Assembly: GCA_021229015.1 (NCBI GenBank)
Contig: CM037788.1
Coordinates: 40,262,024 to 40,326,023 of the forward strand
Direction: 5' to 3'
From: Solen grandis
Taxonomy: Eukaryota; Mollusca; Bivalvia; Adapedonta; Solenidae
DNA: 64,000 nt
The position numbers and the translations under genes are program-made. A model generated the notes under the pieces. That model ran no database searches. It was not told the origin of the DNA and worked only from the letters and a program-made list of their open reading frames with translations. Shown here in pieces: positions 58,501 to 64,000 of the stretch (the stretch's first letter is position 1; each line of letters begins with the position of its first letter).

Positions 58501-61500
58501 TTTTTTTTCTAGTTTTGAAAACATAAGTAGGCCTAGGGTACTAGGGAACAAGTAGAGTTACGCTGTTTACTCAAAAAAAAAGAAAAAAATGGTGTCAGTT
58601 TTATGGTGGATCACATCTTCCCCCTGATTGCTTACAGTTGATGTATGTTGTGGTTGTTTCCTATCACATTGGCTCACTTAGTTAGTTCTACCATCAGCAA
58701 TTTGCATAATATCATAAAACGTAATGATTAACCCATCAAATAGACTCACAGGAACCTTGTTCAGTTGATGTTTGTACATGAAGATTCTGCCAGTTGTTGA
58801 ATGTAACAAAAAAGGGAAATTCTGGTCATCAAAACCGAAATGAAAATATAGAAACAAAAACAGCAATTTCATATAGGTTAAGAATTCAGCTAGAAATCCA
58901 TAAATTTCCACATCAGAAACCATTTTCACACGACCATTTTGTTGTATTCCCATTGTTTTGTGGCTCTTTTTGTTTTTATGCAATCACATGTAGTAGATAA
59001 AAATCACCCCTTTTTCCCCCCATTCACTAGAGAATTCTTTTATCCAACCCTGAAACCATGGCAACGCAATCCCAGCACACTGCTGCCCTCTTAGTGTTCA
59101 CACGCAAAGGCTTGTTAGAAGAATGGTCAGTTACTTGTCACACATTACGCATGGAGAAAAGTATCCAGCAAAATGGAAAGCTTGTGATTTTTTATTGATC
59201 TGCTTCAACTTTTGTCTGCTGCAACAGTTTTATTTAAATCATCATACAGAAATGTACTGATAGTTTAAAGATGGGGTTGCTGTACCTACTTGGAACACCC
59301 ATTATTTTGATATCTGCACAAGGACATTCTGCTTGAAAAAGTTACATATTCTAAATCAACGTATATTTTTCCGGAAAAGCAAGCGTACTGTTAATTAGTG
59401 TTACGGTGCATAACTATTCCGATAACTCCAAAATCTTTATATGCAGACATACAGGCTAGGGTTGTAAGCAGACGTAAAAAAAAAATCCAATAGTTTTCCA
59501 CAACAGTTTGCTGGATACGTCTTGTTGAACACTAACACTTCGTGAGACAAACACATTTTTTATCGAAATGTGGCCAGCCGACTTGTTTGTCTGTGAGACG
59601 TGATTTGTATATGACTGATTGATTGTACCGAACTAACAGTCTCGTACATTTTTATATAACACGTGAACCTCATACGCTGTATTATGCATTTTGGTAGAGT
59701 TTCTAGTACACACTCGTTAACTTGTATAAATTTTAAAACCAAATTTTAAAAAAAAGTTATCCAACTACAAAATTGCTATTTTTATTTAATGCAGGAAAAC
59801 TCATCTATATTGATTTCATTAAATTAAATGTTTATTTATATTTTATATATGAAGATACATGGATATTTTATTGAAAATAATGTGCGTGAAAAGAAACTAA
59901 TGTGTGGGAAAAAAAGAATGAACTAGCTTAGATGTTATGTCAAATAAATGAAATTAAATGAACCCAACATACACTACAATCCTTAGAATCCAATATTTAA
60001 ATACTGGATAAAAAAGTCTTGTCACTCATCAATCTTAAGCTTTAAGTTCAGTGCTTGTTTGTAAAGGCCTCTCAGTACAAATTTCCCATTAAATCGGCTT
60101 TCTGCAAGATCACTGTTGACGTCAGTTCGATATTTCTTCATAAATTTTCCAGAATTGTTTTGAATCACGGATCGATATTATCTTCCTTGCATTAAAAAAG
60201 AAAATCATGTTCTGTATTTGACTACAAGATCACTTTGGTGCGTAACTAGACAAAATATTGAAATTTGTCAAACTGTTTCCATGGTGATGATATTATTGAT
60301 TCATCTCTCACGATAATGTTGTATTTATGGGGGAATGATATAGGAGCAGCGCAGGAACTTACATATCTTATGGTGCGTGTATGGCTTTAGTTTGTACTAC
60401 AGCGGTATAAAGCGATACTTTTTAGGTAATTGATTCTGATAGAACGCTGGCCATAAAACTTTGGACAATCACTCTTAGAGGAGAATAATCATAAAAACGC
60501 TTGTTTTGATATTGGAGGGCTGAACTCCATTGGCAAGGGCTTGAAATAACAGCAGAACAAGTTACTAGATAGGCTGAAATACCATAGAGCACAATCATTC
60601 ATGTAATGTCAATAAATGCGGCACCTATTTCTTGTATTGCCCTATTTCCTAGGCCTGAATTGGGACTATTTAGAAATACAAATTTTTATTGACCCCAAAT
60701 CTGTGAGCCACTTACTCAAAAAATCCATATCTTAGGTGCCATAAGCCTACAATTTTCATTGAATCTATGTAAATTTTAAGAATAAAAAAGGCATTTGTGC
60801 ATTAAGGTGTGATAGAAAAATTGGAAGAAGGGAGTATTGTTATAGATAAATTGGTTGGTTTGAATATTTGAATAATTTTATCAAGAGAAAAGGGGGGATG
60901 GAACAACAATTTATTTCCTTAGAATTACTGTTTAAATAAAGTTGGGAAGGAAAGATAAATGATGATAAGGAAAAAAAATAAACACAGAAGGAAGATTATT
61001 TAATCAAATATGGAAAACTAGCTAAAAGAATAAAAATACATGGGCATTACTATTTAATGTTCTGATGTAAAACTTTATAATGATACTGAATATCACAAAG
61101 AATTTGTTGTATATTTATGAAGTGAGTGGTCAAATCATGTGTCATATAAGTACAATATTTTATGGTTAAAGGTCAGATTTGAAATAAAAAAAATCTGTAC
61201 ATTTGTATATATATTTAAATAAAAAATGAAGCAGTTCAAAGTAGAAAGAAATTCTTTGATAATCAAGACATCAAACTTCGTTTGGTCAACAGATGGAATC
61301 AGAGGAAGTTCAGCTTGATTTCGACGATTCTGTCTCCACTGACGACGACCAGCCATCGAAGAAGAAGCGGAAGTCGTGGAAGAATCACCGTGTGGACCGT
61401 GAGGAAGGCATGTACGGCTGCGACCAGTGCAGCAAGATGTTCAGCAAGCAGTCTTCACTTGCCCGCCACAAATACGAACATTCAGGTGAGTGGAGATCTG

Positions 61501-62126
61501 CATTTGCGTCACTCATGTGTTGATCCTTTACCTTATGAAAAATTATGTACAAATTCTTGAGGAATACTAATTACAGGATTTTAAATGGTATATGAAACAG
61601 GAATCTGATATTGTACCAACTAATTAAAAAGAAGATTATGTAAATCATTTAAATCAACTTATAGATTAAAATGCACTTTTCGGATTTCTCTGAGAGAAAG
61701 CTTCTCCGCTTTGAGTGTCTTCAAAAGTAGAAGTATTGACATTCTGTATAAAATTTTCTCAAAGAATTTTAGAAATGGGACAAACATGAAATTAATTATT
61801 TGGAAATATAAAAGATAAGTTAAACAAGATATATTGAAACATTTGTGAAATTTCATTTCAATAAATGGAATTTAAACGTCTTATACATTTCAGGAGCCCG
61901 TCCATTTGCCTGTGACATGTGTCCCAAGTCCTTCAAGCATAAACACCATCTGACAGAACACAAGCGTCTGCACAGTGGGGAGAAACCGTTTCAGTGTAAC
62001 AAGTGCGGTAAACGTTTTAGCCACTCAGGGTCCTTCTCCCAGCACATGAACCACCGCTACAATTACTGCTCCCCGCACAAGCTGAGTGATGGGGATGGAG
62101 ACCTCAGTTCTCAGGAGTCTCCGTAA
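40488..62126 (+). CDS. ZEB: ZEB/zfh-1 zinc finger E-box-binding homeobox repressor
   Basis: Six exons (40488-40551, 53950-54204, 54645-54854, 55221-57763, 61293-61485, 61894-62126) splice in phase to 1165 residues. Order: EH1-like motif near residues 16-22; acidic Ser-rich region; conserved ZEB segment [10 protein letters not shown] (155-164); five N-terminal fingers (188-326); Ser/Pro-rich linker; CCHC finger (592-613); homeodomain (about 674-733) with VWFQNMRA; CtBP motifs PLDLS (788-792) and VLNLS (819-823); NLS-like KKKRK (1047-1051); three C-terminal fingers (1067-1147). ZEB proteins are nuclear repressors that hold paired CACCT-type E-boxes with their two finger clusters and control mesoderm, nerve and cell-migration programmes. 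The two finger clusters around one homeodomain are diagnostic. The acidic tail of vertebrate ZEB is missing: only 18 residues follow the last finger. Confidence 0.93.
42608..42768 (+). promoter_or_regulatory. RUNX-like/E-box composite and second CAGGTG in ZEB intron 1
   Basis: AACCACAGGTG (42608-42618) overlaps a RUNX-type AACCACA with CAGGTG. A second CAGGTG is at 42763-42768 (CACAGGTGG). The surrounding 250 bases are balanced in composition and open in one frame by chance. Candidate intronic enhancer, inference only. Confidence 0.25.
45299..45314. promoter_or_regulatory. Pair of CACGTG E-boxes, 10 bp apart
   Basis: CACGTG at 45299-45304 and 45309-45314 are separated by one helical turn. 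The site suits Myc/Max, USF or Hairy-type bHLH factors. Both strands around it happen to be open (minus 45097-45426, plus 45221-45481), but neither product is recognisable. Confidence 0.3.
48988..49188 (+). mobile_element. piggyBac-like MITE with internal deletion
   Basis: TTAA-flanked with standard ends, but the left arm of the central palindrome is gone: GAGGAGCAG runs directly into GCTGATCTGG. The missing block is bounded by GCAG in the full copies, which suggests deletion by slippage or end joining at that short repeat. Lies in ZEB intron 1. Confidence 0.85.
49395..49580 (+). repeat. SINE fragment
   Basis: GGACTGGTTGTCTCGGTGTC, AGGATAATGTGACTAAGTGT and a GGTGGGACATTTAACC tail belong to the 17734 family; the tRNA-like head is absent. 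Confidence 0.6.
51881..52049 (+). promoter_or_regulatory. Second promoter-like island in ZEB intron 1
   Basis: Within 170 bp: a GC box (CTCCGCCCAC, 51881-51890), CCAAT/ATTGG at 51946, 51965, 51995 and 52040, and CAGGTA/TACCTG at 51897, 51931, 52020 and 52044. It lies about 250 bp upstream of a possible alternative first exon and 1.9 kb upstream of exon 2. It shares CCAAT and CAGGTA content with the 39922-40440 promoter but lacks the octamer and X-box. Confidence 0.4.
52304..52394 (+). CDS. ZEB: Possible alternative ZEB first exon
   Basis: ATG at 52304 opens 30 codons ([20 protein letters not shown], then [10 protein letters not shown]) and one base before a CTCAG/GTAAAT donor. Phase 1 joins exon 2 with Val at the split codon. 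It carries no EH1 motif. A 13-codon upstream open frame begins near 52207. Support is limited to phase, donor quality and the promoter-like island just upstream; a one-in-three phase match can be chance. Confidence 0.25.
53128..53167 (+). repeat. (TG)n and 14-G tract
   Basis: TGTGTGTGTGTGTG then TCTGTATGTTT and a run of 14 G. Polymorphic-type sequence in ZEB intron 1. Confidence 0.85.
53268..53309 (+). repeat. Interrupted (ATC)n microsatellite
   Basis: Runs of ATC/TCA triplets (TATCATCATCATCACTTTCA and following) in ZEB intron 1, about 640 bp before exon 2. Confidence 0.85.
53950..54204 (+). CDS. ZEB: ZEB exon 2, acidic Ser-rich region
   Basis: The acceptor is TTCTATTTCCAG and the donor GTAAGG. 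It encodes residues 23-106 plus one base, starting [20 protein letters not shown]. The segment is strongly acidic, then Ser/His-rich ([20 protein letters not shown]), then [16 protein letters not shown]. In vertebrate ZEB the equivalent exon is likewise acidic and starts in phase 1. This open frame also extends 5' to a CTG at 53898 in intron sequence, which is not a likely start. Confidence 0.85.
54391..54485. repeat. Short inverted-repeat element in ZEB intron 2
   Basis: GTTACCTGCTGCAAGCAGAG at one end and CAGCAGGTAACACATGTGTT at the other match the elements at 19091 and 19944. It brings TACCTG and CAGGTA sites into the ZEB gene. Confidence 0.55.
54645..54854 (+). CDS. ZEB: ZEB exon 3, conserved pre-finger segment
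   Basis: The acceptor is CTCCCACAG and the donor GTAAGG. It encodes residues 107-176 plus one base. It contains a helical stretch [20 protein letters not shown] and [14 protein letters not shown], a segment conserved across ZEB proteins just before the first finger. That conservation, found outside any zinc finger, firmly supports ZEB orthology. Confidence 0.9.
55221..57763 (+). CDS. ZEB: ZEB exon 4: five fingers, CCHC finger, homeodomain, CtBP motifs
   Basis: Residues 177-1024 lie in one exon of 2543 nt. Fingers 1-4 (188-209, 218-238, 245-265, 276-296) are C2H2; finger 5 (304-326) ends in Cys (CCHC), as does the last N-terminal finger of vertebrate ZEB. Vertebrates have four fingers here: the extra one (245-265, [17 protein letters not shown]) sits where they have a linker. 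This gives nine fingers in all, as in Drosophila zfh-1. The linker has many SP/RS repeats (phosphorylation-prone). The central finger is CQYCKEVF...HERYMC, the homeodomain has [20 protein letters not shown], and PLDLS is the canonical CtBP site. The donor CAG/GTAGAT is weak; read-through adds 42 codons to a stop at 57892. Confidence 0.95.
57764..61292. other. ZEB intron 4 (3.5 kb)
   Basis: No exon or family repeat is recognised. GTTGCCATGG (58249-58258) and CCATGGCAAC (59057-59066) are RFX-type half palindromes. Bases 57764-57892 continue the exon 4 frame to a stop. The rest is AT-rich. Confidence 0.5.
61293..61485 (+). CDS. ZEB: ZEB exon 5: NLS-like stretch and first C-terminal finger
   Basis: The acceptor is TTGGTCAACAG and the donor GTGAGT. 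It encodes residues 1025-1088 plus one base: [20 protein letters not shown], basic [11 protein letters not shown], then finger CDQC...HKYEH (1067-1087). The exon begins with an in-phase ATG, so a transcript starting in intron 4 could make a 141-residue protein of the C-terminal cluster alone. Order and spacing match the vertebrate C-terminal cluster. Confidence 0.93.
61894..62126 (+). CDS. ZEB: ZEB exon 6: last two fingers and stop
   Basis: The acceptor is ATACATTTCAG. It encodes residues 1089-1165 and TAA at 62124. Fingers are CDMC...HKRLH (1095-1115) and CNKC...HMNH (1123-1142), followed by RYNYC as in vertebrate [22 protein letters not shown] and [19 protein letters not shown] mirror fingers 4 and 5 of the N-terminal cluster ([34 protein letters not shown]), consistent with both clusters reading the same CACCT core. 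The long acidic tail of vertebrate ZEB is absent. Confidence 0.95.
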
Positions 62127-64000
62127 AATACTCCTAGATTCCGTCTCGAAAAAACTTTCCACATGACAAAAGGTGCATTACATACCATGACATTGTTCCT
62201 AGTCATTTCTGTCCTTTTTGTTAGTTTTTTTCATTATGAATAATTTAGTTGGAAGTTTTCAACAAACTTAGATCCCTTGACTTTTACTAGGATATTTTCT
62301 GCAAATAAGGACTGATCCCTGAAAAGTGGGGAGATGGATTCAAGGACTCCTGGTAAAGGAAATGTGATGGTTTTCATATTTTAAAGAGTACTGAGTGCTA
62401 ACAAATGTGCTGAGATGTAGAGTACATGTGCTCAATAATGTTACCTTATAAAGTGCTGAGCTCTGTTTGAATTCAAAGGAGATCCAGCCCAATGTGCCAA
62501 GTTTGGAAATACTTACTGTCTTCCATAATAATGTTCCTCTAATACTTATATATTTGTTAATCAAGTTGTAAAACCAATTAAAGCACAATTCTCTGATATA
62601 AAAACAAGAAATGAAATTTACAATTAAGAAGTTCCCTTTTCAGTGTATATATACAGAAAAACACTTTGTTACTTTGTTGTTAAGAACATTCCTTCCAATT
62701 ACATTTCCTGAATTGTTAAGATGATATTTTTGTTACTGAATATATATTTCAATAAGGAAAGAATTGTAGTGTTACATTTTTTATTAATGATTATTTTAAT
62801 TACTGAAATAAGTTTCATCTAATGAATTTCTTAATAAGCTATTTGTTAAGGAAGTGAGAGAAAAAAAGGAGATATTTTTCATAGTTAATTGTTTACAGAG
62901 TCATGGCATTTTTATTTTTTACATCTGAAGGAAGTACTGTTAGCACAAATGTATCTTGAGGTTTTTTCACTAGTTATAAAAGGCAGTGGGACCATTTTTA
63001 TATCAAAACAGGAATGTAGATTTAGATGGCTGTAAATATTGGCATTAAATCAATAGAATTATTGATATATAAATCAAAAAAGTTATATTTCATGGCAAGT
63101 TTCATTCGATGTGATTTGTGTGTATAAATATTTTTGCTTCTTTGAGTCTCATATGAGCCAGAAAATGGTAGTTCAAATATAGATTTTTACCTGATATAAA
63201 ATACTCAACTTGTACGTAGATGCTTAGAAAATATGGTATATCCACAGATATATGTAATATATATGCATTTAATCATATATGTGTTTCTCAGTGTAATATA
63301 TCATATCTTAAGAAATGTTATATAGATCTACCAGATATTTGTGTTTCTAAATGTATGTTACAAAGTACTTTGTCTTATTTTATGAACTTTGTATACATAA
63401 CACTAAGTAATATATTTTAAACTATTGTAGAAACCTATTTGATATTAAGCTTATTTGAATTATCTTGTAAAAAAATATCTAGCTTGAAAGTTTTACCAGA
63501 TACTATTGAATTTCACTATTTAAATCTTACTCTTTTGGCAATGAATGCAAGAAAATATGGAAGGAAATCATGTATGTTTCTACATGTCATTTGTTTGAAT
63601 TAAAACCGTGTATCGAAAGCAATAACAAAGTGACTGAATTTTTTGGCAGTAGCTGTAGTTTCCTTATCATGACCATGGAGGCTTAATGGTAGATTATATT
63701 CATCTTTCAATAGATCTTGCGATCTAGTCATTATTTATTCATTGCAATAGCTTTATTATTTATATTATTTGTAGGATTGTTTTTTAAATTTTCTTTTAAT
63801 GTAGTGTTTTCGTGTACTAGTCTAAGACGAGCTTGCAATATGATATGTCCCAGTGCTATTGTTTTACTTACCGTATATTTCATTTTTTTTAAAAAACCAG
63901 TGAATTACGCTAGTCACAGTCCGATTATGTTTTAAAGCCAGAACTCAGGATTTCAACTGTCTCAAAATCCATCTAGTCAGGCCTGAGGCTTTTATTTCTT
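62127..64000 (+). other. ZEB 3' untranslated and downstream sequence
   Basis: AT-rich, no further exons. There is no canonical AATAAA by eye; ATTAAA-type signals are at 62577-62582 and 63600-63605. TGTAAATA (63031-63038) fits the Pumilio site. The miR-8/miR-200 seed match CAGTATT, characteristic of vertebrate ZEB and fly zfh-1 3' regions, is not seen in this 1.9 kb. The 3' end of the transcript is not determined. Confidence 0.45.

Overview
The window is animal nuclear DNA, AT-rich and low in gene density. It has interrupted genes with GT/AG splice sites, and most non-coding sequence is dispersed repeats. The repeat types (elements with hairpin heads and satellite-like cores resembling bivalve 'pearl' repeats, tRNA-type SINEs, piggyBac-like MITEs) and the protein divergence point to a mollusc, most likely a bivalve; that is inference. 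A run of 100 N at 24846-24945 is a scaffold gap.

Layout. 1-12766 is almost entirely mobile-element arrays: at least seven elements with a shared hairpin head and/or shared tail but four different tandem cores (about 165, 160, 322 and 166 bp), several inserted into one another. 12894-18541 holds four in-phase + strand exons of a coiled-coil gene whose C-terminal half matches LZTFL1 (BBS17, a regulator of BBSome and ciliary traffic). Its upstream exons and last exon are not visible. 18542-40400 is intergenic sequence with SINEs, six-copy TTAA-flanked MITEs, a three-deep nest of elements (28524-29218) and a few regulatory-looking islands.

40400-62126 is the main gene: a single ZEB/zfh-1-type zinc-finger homeodomain repressor on the + strand. 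Six exons (40488-40551, 53950-54204, 54645-54854, 55221-57763, 61293-61485, 61894-62126) join in phase to 3498 nt, or 1165 residues plus stop, close to vertebrate ZEB length. The order is N-terminal module, acidic region, five-finger cluster, central CCHC finger, homeodomain, two CtBP-type motifs, and three-finger C-terminal cluster. The first exon is the most interesting part: it ends in an EH1-like FxIxxIL Groucho/TLE-binding motif whose final Leu is created by the splice to exon 2. It sits behind a promoter with octamer, CCAAT boxes, a palindromic RFX X-box and many ZEB-type E-boxes. A second promoter-like island at 51881-52049 precedes a possible alternative first exon (52304-52394) with the same splice phase.

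The two genes are unrelated in function as far as known. What links the region is regulatory: CAGGTA/CAGGTG (ZEB/Snail-type) sites cluster at 27221-27269, 38609-38769, 39922-40215, 42608-42768 and 51897-52049, consistent with, but not proof of, ZEB autoregulation.
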